This document shows positions 1-8,824 of a stretch of 64,000 bases of DNA, piece after piece. The notes below the pieces were generated by a model that saw only the letters and a program-made list of their open reading frames with translations, was not told the origin of the DNA and did no database searches. The translations under genes were made by a program, and so were the position numbers. Within the stretch, counting starts at the first letter, position 1, and each line of letters begins with the position of its first letter. Source of the DNA: UBA7328 sp965247965 (GTDB lineage: Bacteria > Bacteroidota > Bacteroidia > Chitinophagales > Saprospiraceae); contig OZ252053.1 in NCBI GenBank assembly GCA_965247965.1, forward strand, positions 3,720,001 through 3,784,000, read 5' to 3'.

Positions 1-345
1 AATTGGAAAAAAGGCTTGATCGGCTACTGTTAAGGCATATCGAAAAAACCGAATTCACAAAAACTCATTCTTTTCAAAAATCAATGTTAAAAAACAGGAA
101 TTACATCTTTCCCTTTTTATACAATTCTGAAGTCCCACCGGACAACAATTCTTCAGAAAGGGCAATAAGAAATGTAAAAGTAAAACTAAAGGTCTCAGGA
201 CAGTTTAAATCGGGTCAGAATATATTTTGTGTCTTGCGTTCCTGCATCGATACATTAAAAAAAAGAGAGCTCAATGTTTTGGCCTATCTTTACTGCATTG
301 CCAAACTCCCTACTCAAAAGCATTGTTTGGTACCTGAGTAGTTAC
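1..345 (+). mobile_element. IS66 family element, right end
   Basis: Only the right end of the insertion sequence is in the window. Read from the outside, the end begins GTAACTACTCAGGTACC (complement of 329-345). A GTAA-type start is usual for IS66 termini. The glycosyltransferase reading frame is native up to 346 and nonsense beyond, which places the junction at 345/346. The 8-bp target duplication expected for IS66 cannot be tested, as the left end lies outside. Confidence 0.75.
3..341 (+). CDS. IS66 family transposase, C-terminal part (runs off the window start)
   Basis: C-terminal catalytic part of an IS66-type DDE transposase. The hallmark run PPDNNSSERAIRNVK (about residues 46-60) holds the last acidic catalytic residue (E in SSERAIR), followed by SGQFKSGQ and a late LRSCIDTLKKR segment, both typical of the family. 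The first codon in the window is not a real start, because the protein is open upstream. The stop TAG at 339-341 lies in the terminal inverted repeat of the element. It is followed at 346 by the interrupted glycosyltransferase gene on the other strand. Family assignment is firm; whether the whole element is intact cannot be seen. Confidence 0.85.
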   Translation: MEKRLDRLLLRHIEKTEFTKTHSFQKSMLKNRNYIFPFLYNSEVPPDNNSSERAIRNVKVKLKVSGQFKSGQNIFCVLRSCIDTLKKRELNVLAYLYCIAKLPTQKHCLVPE

Positions 346-774
346 CATTTCTTTAATCCACTGATTGGATTGGGCCATGCAATCGGCATCTGTCATTAAT
401 ATCCACTCTCCTTGTGCTTTTTGTACTGCTTCATGAATGGCCAGTTTTTTGCCTGGGACATTTTTACTTGGTCTCAAAATGTGCAGGTTTTCATTTTCCT
501 CTTCAACTTTTCGAACAAAATCGCCTGTAGCATCGGTAGAAAAGTCATCGACAACCAACACTTCAAAATGCGCATAATCCTGATCGAGAATTGATTCGAG
601 GCATGAAGAGATTGTGTTTTCCGCATCCTTAGCGCATATAATAACGCTCACAAATGGAAGCACTTTTTCAATACTCACTTCTGCCTTGTATCTCGACATT
701 GTAAAATAAAATAAAAGCCAAAAACCAAGCTGTACTATAAAACAGAAGAGAAAAAATCCAATCAATATTTCCAA
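310..774 (-). pseudogene. Glycosyltransferase family 2, N-terminal fragment cut by IS66
   Basis: N-terminal part of a membrane-linked GT-A (family 2) glycosyltransferase. There is one hydrophobic segment at residues about 3-25, then the GT2 core with VSVIICAKDAE, the nucleotide-sugar motif VVDDFSTD and the metal-binding MTDAD near residue 128. Native sequence ends with WIKEM at 346. The last 12 residues (VTTQVPNNAFE and before) are read from the IS66 end, so the acceptor-binding half is missing. The gene diverges from porU2, with a 227-bp intergenic region. It probably once acted on cell-surface glycan at the inner membrane; the fragment should be inactive. Confidence 0.8.
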
Positions 775-909
775 GACAAGACTTTAAACGTTAACGGACT
801 ACCATTGAAAGTTTGCCATCCAATACGTGTATTAAAGGTTGCCGGAAATAAAATTTAACTTACTGCTACATCAGATCGCACCGACGACATTTATTTACCT
901 AATATATCG

Positions 910-917
910 TAATTTTG
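910..917 (+). promoter_or_regulatory. Candidate -7 box (TAATTTTG) for porU2
   Basis: TAATTTTG fits the Bacteroidota -7 consensus TAnnTTTG and lies 85 bp upstream of the porU2 start. No clear TTTG -33 box is seen at the usual spacing, only an AT-rich TTTATTT near 891. Confidence 0.4.
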
Positions 918-1001
918 CTGTGGAACACAATGTGCTAAAGCTACATTGTCCACCACTTCCAGTTATATTCCACCTGAGAAAGCGATTTTAATCAAAACTT
1001 A

Positions 1002-2582
1002 ATGGGCTTTTTCATTTTACTTTTTTCCATCCTAATTTATTCAACAGCTGTTTCGGCTCAAATGCTTGAGAGCGGTAAAATATTTTACGGCCATGAATGG
1101 ATCGATGACGACAAAACCTATTTTAAGATAAAAGTTGCTGAAGACGGCATCTACAGAATCGATTATAAAGACCTCATCAATGCAGGATTCCCTTCAGCTG
1201 AACTCATCGGTCATCAACTTTTATTAATTAATCGGGGTAATCAAGTTCCCGTATTCGTAAGCAAAACGGAAACCTTGAGTAGTGGAGATTTTATTTATTT
1301 CTATGGAGAAAAAAATCGCGGGGAGATCGACAAGTATTTATACCAGAATCCCGACACGCAGCAACTTAATCCCGAGTACAGCCTCTTCACCGATCAAAAT
1401 GTATATTATTTGAGCTGGAATGATCAGACAGACAATCTCCGTTTTGAGGAATTGCCTAATAATCTTGATCCGAATAACCTGCCGCCCCAAGAACGATTCT
1501 ATCAACACGAGGACAAAAGAGTTTTTTCAGATTTTCATTTCAAGCCCACCCATAATGAGCGGGATTTTATTCGCTATTCTTCGTACGACGAAGGTGAAGG
1601 TTACGGAAGCGAAATACCGCACCAAAGCATAATCCCTTTTTCGCTTGACAATATTTATTTCCAGGGTACAAGGCCAAAGGTTGTTGCCCGTTTCGCAGGG
1701 ACATCTTCCACTCATTTTATCCAAACCAAAATTAACGACCTCATTCTCAACAAATACGCACACCAGGGCTATGGTGTAAATGATTTCGAATTCAATTTCA
1801 ATTTCGATCATCTTTCGGAACAGATGGAAATAGAAGTTATTGGAGTTACAGGCAACAAAGACCGACACAGCCTTGCATGCATTTCTCTAATTTACCCAAG
1901 GACGTTTGATTTTAATGATCAATCGGAGTTTCGCTTTAACCTGAGTGCATCATTCATTCCCAGATATGTGGAGGTAAAAAATTTTGATTTCGGGAATACG
2001 GAACCTCTGTTATTCGATGTGCAGAATGATCAATTCCTATCTGCCAAAACGGAAGGCGAAGTAGTAAAATTTATTCTTCCTGCCAGTAATTCTGCGAGAA
2101 GGCTTCTTCTTTTCAATCCGCAAACTCAAATAAAGACTGTATCTGATATTGAGCGATTTCATAGATTCCTTGACCTCCAAAATATTGGAGATTATCTCAT
2201 TATTTCAAATAGTGAACTTTACCAGGATCGACAAAGCGTCAATTGGGTCAAAGAATATGCCGACTATCGTTCATCTGAACAAGGAGGCAATTACCGTGCA
2301 ACAGTAATTAACGTAAATGAGCTTTACGATCTTTTTGCCTACGGTATAGACGGCCACAGTCTTGCGATTAAAAATTTCATCAATTATTTGATCGATCAAG
2401 GCACGGATGTCAAGGCCGTTTTTATCATAGGCAAAGGGCTAGAATATCCTTTATTACGGAAAAAGAACGAGTTCAGTGGGCGAATAAAGTGCTTTGTACC
2501 CACCTTCGGTTCGCCAAGAGGAGACAATCTATTTACGGCCAAAGGATTCAATATTGAGTCCACTCCGAAAACTAAATCATAA
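1002..2582 (+). pseudogene. porU2: Type IX secretion C25-family sortase PorU2, truncated by IS1182
   Basis: N-terminal third of a PorU2-like surface protease of the type IX secretion system. There is a signal peptide (residues 1-19, cleavage after VSA), then the PorU2 N-terminal domain with KIKVAEDGIYRIDY, IYFYGEKNRGEIDKYLY and NPEYSLFTDQNVYYLSWND. The start of the peptidase C25 (gingipain-like) domain follows, with FIIGKGLEYPLLR and FVPTFGSPRGDNLFTA. PorU2 proteins are usually far longer than 1000 residues. Native sequence stops at 2554; the last nine codons are read from the IS1182 end. The catalytic His/Cys region and all C-terminal domains are absent and do not reappear beyond the element, so this is not a simple insertion. 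Confidence 0.85.
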
Positions 2583-4428
2583 ATCATGTCAAATATTACA
2601 ATAAGATGACATATATATTTAATTTGTGATATGTTTAAACGTAGTACAAATTCACAAGTTGATCTATTCAAATCGATAGGAGGGATGCTATCAGAACGGA
2701 AGCGAGAGCTTCTGGATGATCCAAATGGTTGGCATAATATATTTTTTAAAGAAGTGGTATCTCGCATAGACGAAGGATTGTTCGAGGTGCTTTATAATCA
2801 AGGAGGCCGGCCCAATTGCTCAATTAGAGTTTTAATGGGAATGATTATCCTTAAAGAAGGTAAAGGTTGGACTGATGAACAACTTTTTGATGAATGTCGA
2901 TTCAACACCAGGGTCATGCTTGCTTTGGGATATTCGAATATAAATGAGGATATTCCGACCGAATCGACTTACTATAAGTTCAGACAGAGCATGGTAGAGT
3001 ATAATGAAGACCATGGGGAGGATTTGATGAAGGCGGCATTTAAACAAATCACTATTGGGCAGATAGAGCAATACAAGGTGAGCGGTAAGAAAATACGATT
3101 GGATTCGAAGTTGATTAATTCCAATATTGCACGCTGCACTCGAGTCCAGATGATAATCGAAGCTGTACGAGTATGCAGTAAAGACCTTATGGTAGAACTG
3201 CTTACAGATCAATTGGATAAAGAATCATGCGAGCTTTTAGAAAAGCTAAAAAGCCAAAGTGCCTCCAATATTGTCTACCCATTAAACAAAAAAGAAAAAG
3301 AGGAACTGCTAGTAGGTATGGGTAAGATCATAAAGGTACTCTTGAGTCATGGCCAGGCGGCGGGATTGACAGGCTACCAAGATCTCAAGCGGCTCTACGA
3401 AGAACAGTATGAAGAACAATCAGAGGAATCTAATGAGCAAAAACCTCCGAGTGCCTCTGATGATAAAACAAAAATCAGCGCGGTCTGTGATGAATCTGAA
3501 CAGCAAACTAAACAGGAGAATACTCCGAGACCCAAAGCTGCAAGAGACATATCGAGTGGCAGTGTGCAGTCCATTCATGATCCTGATGCTGCCTACCGTA
3601 CTAAAGGTAAAGCAGAAAATAAACAGACCATATCGGGCTATCATGCCAACATAAGTGAAACGTGTACAGAAGAAAATGAAATAGACCTAATCGTAGATGC
3701 CCAGGTAGTACCGGCCAATATTACAGAAGACGAGTTTTTAATCGAATCTATCGACCATATCCAGGATGTATTAAATCCAGATAAGGATGAATCAGGTCAA
3801 GAAAAGAATAAAATAGAACAGGCCATCACGGATGGCGGATACGACAGCAAGGCCAACAGAAAAGCAATGTCAGAAACGACCACGCCCGAATGGAAGTTAG
3901 CTAATACAAAAGGGGGAAAGCAGGCCTATACAATGAAACGAGATGAGAATAACAATCTTCAAGTATGGCGAAAAAAGACAGGAGAACAGTGCGCGGTAAA
4001 GTTTAACGAGAAGACCAACAAATACGTCATTAAACACGACACCCGAGGTCGGTATATGACCAAAGATGAAGTAGAAAACTATTTTTTATTTCAACAGATG
4101 CAAGAAACATTAGATGAGCACACCCACAATCTAAGAGCCAATGTGGAATCGACCATACATCAATGTTTTCACCGGCTCAAAAAAAGAAACAAAATATTAT
4201 ATCGGGGTTTATTCAAATGTCAAATTTATGTCCTGTCACGAGTACTTTGGACGAATTTTAGAAGAATTAACGATAAATTGGTCGAAAATGCCCTCGGATT
4301 TCCAAATATCATCATCGCAACCCTCAGGAATGCTTATGCAACAATATTGCACTTAAGAAAATTCCAGGGTTTTGGCCGCAGCTGGCAAATGTACGCTTGA
4401 AAAATGTGTGGTAATCGGAGTGGACTCA
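2555..4428 (+). mobile_element. IS1182 family insertion sequence, apparently complete
   Basis: An element of about 1.87 kb bounded by 14-bp perfect terminal inverted repeats: TGAGTCCACTCCGA at 2555-2568 and TCGGAGTGGACTCA at 4415-4428. It carries one intact transposase gene. A second short inverted repeat, ATGTCA and TGACAT, lies at about 2586-2611 in front of the transposase and may be part of its promoter or binding region. The flanks (ATTCAATAT on the left, GTTTTGATT on the right) show no target duplication, so the copy sits at a rearranged junction. Confidence 0.8.
2631..4400 (+). CDS. IS1182 family transposase
   Basis: Full-length DDE transposase of 589 residues. The N-terminal DUF772 domain (about residues 55-130) has the typical NQGGRPNCSIRVLMGMIILK and FRQSMVEYNEDHG. 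The catalytic domain has its first Asp in IRLDSKLINSNIA (about 160) and the second in ITDGGYDSKANRKA (about 400). The probable Glu is in NVESTIHQCFHRLKKRN (about 507). Between the first two lies a long Glu/Gln/Lys-rich linker (about 255-330), as is usual in this family. No frameshift is visible, so the element may be active. Confidence 0.9.
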   Translation: MFKRSTNSQVDLFKSIGGMLSERKRELLDDPNGWHNIFFKEVVSRIDEGLFEVLYNQGGRPNCSIRVLMGMIILKEGKGWTDEQLFDECRFNTRVMLALGYSNINEDIPTESTYYKFRQSMVEYNEDHGEDLMKAAFKQITIGQIEQYKVSGKKIRLDSKLINSNIARCTRVQMIIEAVRVCSKDLMVELLTDQLDKESCELLEKLKSQSASNIVYPLNKKEKEELLVGMGKIIKVLLSHGQAAGLTGYQDLKRLYEEQYEEQSEESNEQKPPSASDDKTKISAVCDESEQQTKQENTPRPKAARDISSGSVQSIHDPDAAYRTKGKAENKQTISGYHANISETCTEENEIDLIVDAQVVPANITEDEFLIESIDHIQDVLNPDKDESGQEKNKIEQAITDGGYDSKANRKAMSETTTPEWKLANTKGGKQAYTMKRDENNNLQVWRKKTGEQCAVKFNEKTNKYVIKHDTRGRYMTKDEVENYFLFQQMQETLDEHTHNLRANVESTIHQCFHRLKKRNKILYRGLFKCQIYVLSRVLWTNFRRINDKLVENALGFPNIIIATLRNAYATILHLRKFQGFGRSWQMYA

Positions 4429-4455
4429 GTTTTGATTTATTTAGTTCTTTACGCA

Positions 4456-7167
4456 CTAGCTCTTCATTATAAATTCATCCATGTTCATAAGGCTGTTGGC
4501 TACAATCGTAAATACTGTCAGTTCTGTATTGTCTGATTCTGTTACTTCCGCGCTTTGGTCAGGATTCATAGTATAATATTTTTTGACTTCGCTATAGAGT
4601 CCTTTGAGTACTTCTATTTTTTCATCCGAAGGGCTTTTGCCCATTGTCATTTCATACGCCTTAGACAGTTGATCAGTTTCATCATTGAACTCTGCCAAAA
4701 CTTTCTTTGCCAGAGACTTCGCCGCCTCAAAATACACGGGATCATTCAAGGTTACCAGTGCCTGCAAAGGCGTATTGGTCTGAATCCGACGAGAAAGACA
4801 AACCTCTCGGCCCGACGCATCAAAGGTGAGGAATGAAGGGTATAATGCCGAACGTTTGAGAAAGGTATAAATAGCCCTTCTATAACGGTCCTCGCCTTCG
4901 CTTGTATTCCATTTATCACCACTAAAGGATATTTTCCAGACGCCATCGGGTTGCAAGGGCATGACTCCCGGACCATACATTTTTTTGCTTAATAAATTTG
5001 ATACATGAAGCGCTTGATCGCGTACTTGCTCAGAGCTCAACCTTGTTCTCGGACTTCTAGCTAACCATAGATTGTCAGGATCCTTTTCTAATGCCTCCTC
5101 ACTCGTTTTAGAATTTTGGCGATAGGTTGCGGATATGACAATACTTTTGATCAATTTTTTGAAGTGCCATCTCTGTTCGTTCATGAAATTAAGAGCCAAC
5201 CAATCGAGCAACTCGGGGTGCGAAGGAGAGTCTCCCATACTTCCGAAATCCTCTACGGTTTGCACAATTCCCTTGCCGAATAATCTTGCCCAAATGCGAT
5301 TGACCATGACCCTCGCTGTGAGCGGATTGTCACTGCTTACGAGCCATTTTGCCAGATCCATGCGATTAGTAAAGGTCCTTTGATCATTTATAAATACCTC
5401 AGCTACACCGGGATGCACTTCCTCGCCCTTGGTCAACCAATTTCCTCGTTCGAAAACTTGTGTTGTCCGTATTAGCTCTTCCGGTTTTTCTGCCATAACG
5501 GGTGTAGTGACCTTTGGTTTGGCTTTCATAATTTGATCAAAATTGTCCGCTATTCCAACAAAATCTGACTGACTCTTTCCAGGAAGTTCATCTGCCAACA
5601 TAAACCCTTCGATGAAGATTTCAAAATCACCTGAACCTCTAAAAGACACGTACAGGTCCTCAATTTTTGCATCAGTTTGTAAGGGAATACCAATAATCTT
5701 TAATGCGAAGCCTGTCTTTGAATGTTGTGCGGTCGACCCAATAACCTGACCGGTCGGGCTTCCAATATGTACATATATCTCTCCTTTTGCGTCCGTTGGT
5801 TTTGAATAGTTAAGGAAGATTTTGTCCTTACCTGCTAAGGACAATCTACCCACGTGAATCCACGAGCTATCATACACACTCATATAATCATCACCGGTGC
5901 GATTGTAGAATTTGGTATTATAGCTTCGGTCGAAATCGAAAGGGACGATCTTTGGTTCATGTGTCAGAAGAAATCGCTCGGTTGACTTTGCCATTTCCTC
6001 CGAACCGTATTTCTCAATCCACTTTTTGACCTCATTCAACTTTTCCTGGTCACCTTCTTCCAACATTCGCAGCAGGGGGTAATCTTCTCTCAGATTATGG
6101 TCATTAGTTTGGTTAAAAAAGGCGAAACTGCTGTAAAAATCTGTTTGTTTGATCGGATCATAAGGATGGTTGTGACATTGTACGCATCCCATAGTGGTGG
6201 CTTGCCATGTCTCCCAAGTTGTATTGACGCGATCGATAACGGCTACATTTCGATTTTCTTCGTGGTTGGCTCCACCTTCGCCATTGGTGAGACAACTTCT
6301 GTGAAATCCGGTGGCAATCAATTGTTCGATCGAAGGATTGGGTAAAAGATCACCGGCTAATTGCTCAATTGTAAATTGATCAAATGGCATATCATTGTTA
6401 AGCGCCCGGATGACCCAATCGCGGTATTTCCAAATCACTCGATTGATATCAGCCGAATAACCAAACGAGTCTGCATACCTTGCTAGATCCAGCCAAAAAC
6501 TTGCCCAATGCTCGCCGTATTGCTCAGAAGCCAATAAGGCATCCACCAAATTCTCATAGGCATCAGGAGATTGATCTTGTACGAAATTTTTGACTTGTGC
6601 CGGAGTTGGAGGCAGACCAGTAAGATCAAGATGGATTCTTCTTGTAAGAGTGTGTCGGTCAGCATGTGGAGAAGGATTTAGATCATGACTGTGCATTTTC
6701 TCCAACACAAAGCGATCAATATCGTTCCGTATCCATGTAGAGTTGCTAGGAGGGGGTATGTGTTTCTTTGGCGGATGATAGGCCCAATGTACTCCCCATT
6801 CAGCTCCCTGTTTTATCCAAGTTTTGATATTGGCGATGTCTTCTTTGCGTAGTGGATTTTCTTCTAGAGGCATGCGCATTTCAGGGTCATGGTGGATAAT
6901 GCGCTGATATAGTTCACTTTTTTGAGGATTGCCAGCTACTATAGGTATTTTACCATTTTCCGTAGCACGCATGGCATTTTCTCTGAAGACAAGACCAAGT
7001 CCCGCGGATTGCTTAATACCTCCATGACAACTGACGCAGTTCTTGTTGAAAATGGGGCGGATTTGAGTGACGAAGTCGATTTTTTCCTCAGTGCAAGAGC
7101 CGTTAATTAGGCATCCCAGACCGAAGATCAATGAAACAAGAATTATTTCTTGTAGACTACGTAACAT
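4456..7167 (-). CDS. Secreted PSCyt1-DUF1549-DUF1553 cytochrome-like protein with a CBM6-like module
   Basis: A 903-residue lipoprotein or secreted protein of the 'planctomycete cytochrome C' group. An N-terminal hydrophobic segment with possible lipobox Cys (19 or 25) is followed by a PSCyt1 heme motif CVSCH (44-48) and then DUF1549/PSCyt2 (about 120-330) with a second CVQCH motif. A region at about 425-520 resembles a CBM6-type carbohydrate-binding fold (GKDKIFLNYSKP, SFRGSGDFEIFIEGFML). DUF1553 closes the protein (about 600-860) with ARVMVNRIWARLFGKGIV and TNTPLQALVTLNDP. Such proteins often pair with DUF1501 proteins in sugar or polysaccharide catabolic loci, but none is present here. The gene is intact and lies between IS1182 and the ThuA fragment. 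The substrate is unknown. Confidence 0.85.
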   Translation of the reverse strand: MLRSLQEIILVSLIFGLGCLINGSCTEEKIDFVTQIRPIFNKNCVSCHGGIKQSAGLGLVFRENAMRATENGKIPIVAGNPQKSELYQRIIHHDPEMRMPLEENPLRKEDIANIKTWIKQGAEWGVHWAYHPPKKHIPPPSNSTWIRNDIDRFVLEKMHSHDLNPSPHADRHTLTRRIHLDLTGLPPTPAQVKNFVQDQSPDAYENLVDALLASEQYGEHWASFWLDLARYADSFGYSADINRVIWKYRDWVIRALNNDMPFDQFTIEQLAGDLLPNPSIEQLIATGFHRSCLTNGEGGANHEENRNVAVIDRVNTTWETWQATTMGCVQCHNHPYDPIKQTDFYSSFAFFNQTNDHNLREDYPLLRMLEEGDQEKLNEVKKWIEKYGSEEMAKSTERFLLTHEPKIVPFDFDRSYNTKFYNRTGDDYMSVYDSSWIHVGRLSLAGKDKIFLNYSKPTDAKGEIYVHIGSPTGQVIGSTAQHSKTGFALKIIGIPLQTDAKIEDLYVSFRGSGDFEIFIEGFMLADELPGKSQSDFVGIADNFDQIMKAKPKVTTPVMAEKPEELIRTTQVFERGNWLTKGEEVHPGVAEVFINDQRTFTNRMDLAKWLVSSDNPLTARVMVNRIWARLFGKGIVQTVEDFGSMGDSPSHPELLDWLALNFMNEQRWHFKKLIKSIVISATYRQNSKTSEEALEKDPDNLWLARSPRTRLSSEQVRDQALHVSNLLSKKMYGPGVMPLQPDGVWKISFSGDKWNTSEGEDRYRRAIYTFLKRSALYPSFLTFDASGREVCLSRRIQTNTPLQALVTLNDPVYFEAAKSLAKKVLAEFNDETDQLSKAYEMTMGKSPSDEKIEVLKGLYSEVKKYYTMNPDQSAEVTESDNTELTVFTIVANSLMNMDEFIMKS

Positions 7168-7196
7168 AAATTAGTAAGGTAATGATCTAGACGGGT

Positions 7197-7343
7197 TTAA
7201 AAATACGACAATTTTCGATGCATGTCGAACAGCGAAGGACTGATTCTACTAATACGGGCAATCGTATTTCGATGTTCGTCATTAGGATTGAATTCAAATA
7301 ATAACCCGACAATTAGAAGTCCAATGCATGTCAATGTGCGCAT
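7197..7343 (-). CDS. Possible 48-residue small ORF, function unknown
   Basis: In the 372-bp gap between two divergent genes (7168-7539), the minus strand holds an ATG-started frame of 48 codons. It begins MRTLTCIGLLIVGLLFEF and is then polar, ending in RKLSYF. The hydrophobic start could be a short membrane anchor or signal. There is no clear ribosome binding site and I recognise no family, so it may be chance. The rest of the gap is AT-rich and shows nothing else I can support. Confidence 0.15.
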   Translation of the reverse strand: MRTLTCIGLLIVGLLFEFNPNDEHRNTIARISRISPSLFDMHRKLSYF

Positions 7344-7539
7344 AAAAGTTCATCAAGAAATGGAATTGACATAATTCTCGTATTCAAACTAAGGAGTGCA
7401 TAAATGGATGATTTCATTGTTTCTTCTTTATTCATTTCCGTTGTTAGACAATTAAATTTATGGACGATTTGGTGTCGTTTCTATTGAAAGGATCGCATAC
7501 TCCAAAAATCGGAATATTTAATATCAACAAACAAATGCT

Positions 7540-7917
7540 ATGCTCATTTATAAAGCTACCATGATTTTGATAGTTGGCCTGATGACATTAATAAGGACCC
7601 TGGCATTTTCTCAAGATGCAAGACCACATGTTGTATTCATAGCTGGTGAAGAAGAGTATGCTGCCCATTGGACACTGCCCAAAATAGCATACGACTTGGA
7701 GTCTCGGTTTAATATTAGATCCACGGTAATTCATTCATGGAGATCGGGGGTACACGATTATGACATGCCTGGTAAAATCGAAATACCAGAATATGAAGAA
7801 ATCGAGAATCTGGAAATAATAAAAGATGCAGATTTAGTGGTCATGCATATTCGTTTTCGTATACCTCCACCTGAGGGTTCTGTCGCACCTGTGAAGTCCA
7901 AATTATGTAATTCCTAA
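7540..7917 (+). pseudogene. ThuA-like domain protein, N-terminal fragment cut by an IS6 element
   Basis: Fragment of a secreted ThuA-like (class I glutamine-amidotransferase fold) protein. Signal peptide residues are about 1-25 (ends LAFSQ), followed by VVFIAGEEEYAAHWTLP and IIKDADLVVMHIRFRIPPPE, the first half of the fold. Native sequence ends at 7875; the last 14 residues come from the IS6 left end. ThuA proteins are common beside PSCyt/DUF1553 genes in sugar catabolic loci, which fits the divergent neighbour. I find no continuation of the fold beyond the IS6 right end. An alternative start is the ATG at 7561. Confidence 0.7.
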
Positions 7918-7922
7918 CTTTG
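7915..7922 (+). promoter_or_regulatory. Candidate -7 box (TAACTTTG) for the IS6 transposase
   Basis: TAACTTTG matches TAnnTTTG and lies 20 bp upstream of the transposase ATG, within the element. The same 14-mer, ATTCCTAACTTTGT, also precedes the amidophosphoribosyltransferase gene at 16189-16203. Confidence 0.45.
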
Positions 7923-7942
7923 TAGCCACAAATACTACAAAT

Positions 7943-8605
7943 ATGTTCAAATGCCACTGTTTCCCGACATCGATTATTAAACATGCTGTCTACCTGAAAT
8001 TGAGATTCTCACTTAGTTACAGAGATATTGAGGAGTTATTACGAATGCGCGGCATTAAAGTTGATCATGCGACGATCCAGAGATGGGTATTCAAGTCTAC
8101 GCCAATTTTTGAAGCCAACTTCAGAACCAGAAAACAAAATGTGGGTGGAAGGTGGAGAATGGATGAGACGTACGTAAAAGTGAAGGGTCAATGGATGTAC
8201 CTCTATCGCGCAGTAGACAAGGCAGGCAATACAATAAATTTCCTATTAAGTCCCAATAGAAAGAGAAGATCAGCTCATGCCTTTCTGATAAAAGCAATCA
8301 ATCAGAATGGATTGCCTTCACTGATAAACATAGACAAAAGTGGAGCGAATATGTCTGGAATCAAGGTATACAACAAGAGGAACTGGACAAAGATTAAATG
8401 TAGGCAGTGCAAATACCTAAACAACATTGTAGAGCAGGATCACCGGTTTATTAAATGGCGAGTAGGGCCAATGTTAGGGCTCAAATCTTTTGAATCGGCT
8501 AAGCGAATTCTGGCCGGTATTGAGCTGGTTAGAATGCTAATAAAAGATCAGTTGATAGATCCTAAATCAAGTCCCTTCAAATCCTTTTGTTCTTTGGCAG
8601 CCTAA
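7943..8605 (+). CDS. IS6 family transposase
   Basis: Compact DDE transposase of 220 residues, normal for the IS6 family. An N-terminal helix-turn-helix region (LSYRDIEELLRMRGIKVDHATIQRWV) is followed by the first Asp in RWRMDETYVKVKGQW (about 74), the second in NIDKSGAN (about 132) and the Glu in NNIVEQDHRFIKWR (about 166). The usual C-terminal helix with SFESAKRILAGIELVRM follows. The reading frame is uninterrupted, so the enzyme is probably functional. Confidence 0.92.
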   Translation: MFKCHCFPTSIIKHAVYLKLRFSLSYRDIEELLRMRGIKVDHATIQRWVFKSTPIFEANFRTRKQNVGGRWRMDETYVKVKGQWMYLYRAVDKAGNTINFLLSPNRKRRSAHAFLIKAINQNGLPSLINIDKSGANMSGIKVYNKRNWTKIKCRQCKYLNNIVEQDHRFIKWRVGPMLGLKSFESAKRILAGIELVRMLIKDQLIDPKSSPFKSFCSLAA

Positions 8606-8708
8606 TATTGAATGTGAAAATTGAAAATGCTATTTGTCAGTTAGACAGATGCGACAGAGCCAGTAATATGGCTCACAGAAAAACACATAAAATGTCTGTA
8701 CAGTCCTC

Positions 8709-8757
8709 GTGGGACCACGAAAGGTTATCAAATTCGTTCTTGATAACCTTTCTTTTT
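8709..8757 (+). terminator. Rho-independent terminator-like hairpin after the IS6 element
   Basis: An 11-bp perfect stem (AAGGTTATCAA at 8721-8731, TTGATAACCTT at 8740-8750) with an 8-base loop is followed by TCTTTTT. A smaller palindrome, CGTGGGACCACG, lies just before it at 8709-8720. No gene I can recognise ends here, so it may belong to a gene lost in the rearrangement next to the IS6 element. Confidence 0.6.
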
Positions 8758-8824
8758 GTCCTCTGCACCAGGAAATCTAAGTACTATATAAGGCTGGCAT
8801 AATTTCTGCACCTCAGAAAGTGTG

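Larger units (their letters stand above)
7876..8661 (+). mobile_element. IS6 family insertion sequence, complete
   Basis: A 786-bp element with 12-bp terminal inverted repeats, GGTTCTGTCGCA at 7876-7887 and TGCGACAGAGCC at 8650-8661 (one mismatch). This is the typical IS6 family GGNNCTGTYGCA terminus. It encodes one intact transposase. The 8 bp on each side (CACCTGAG and AGTAATAT) do not match, so no target duplication remains. This is common when IS6 elements form cointegrates or delete neighbouring DNA. Confidence 0.85.

Noticed and set aside
2396..2767. 123-codon minus-strand frame
   Set aside because: It spans the porU2/IS1182 junction antisense to both; no credible product.
5851..5866. 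CCCACGTGAATCC as a further parS-like site
   Set aside because: Only the CACGTG core matches; it is inside the DUF1553 gene and the outer arms differ.
8662..8805. Continuation of the ThuA-like gene after the IS6 element
   Set aside because: All three plus frames were read and none gives the expected second half of the fold.
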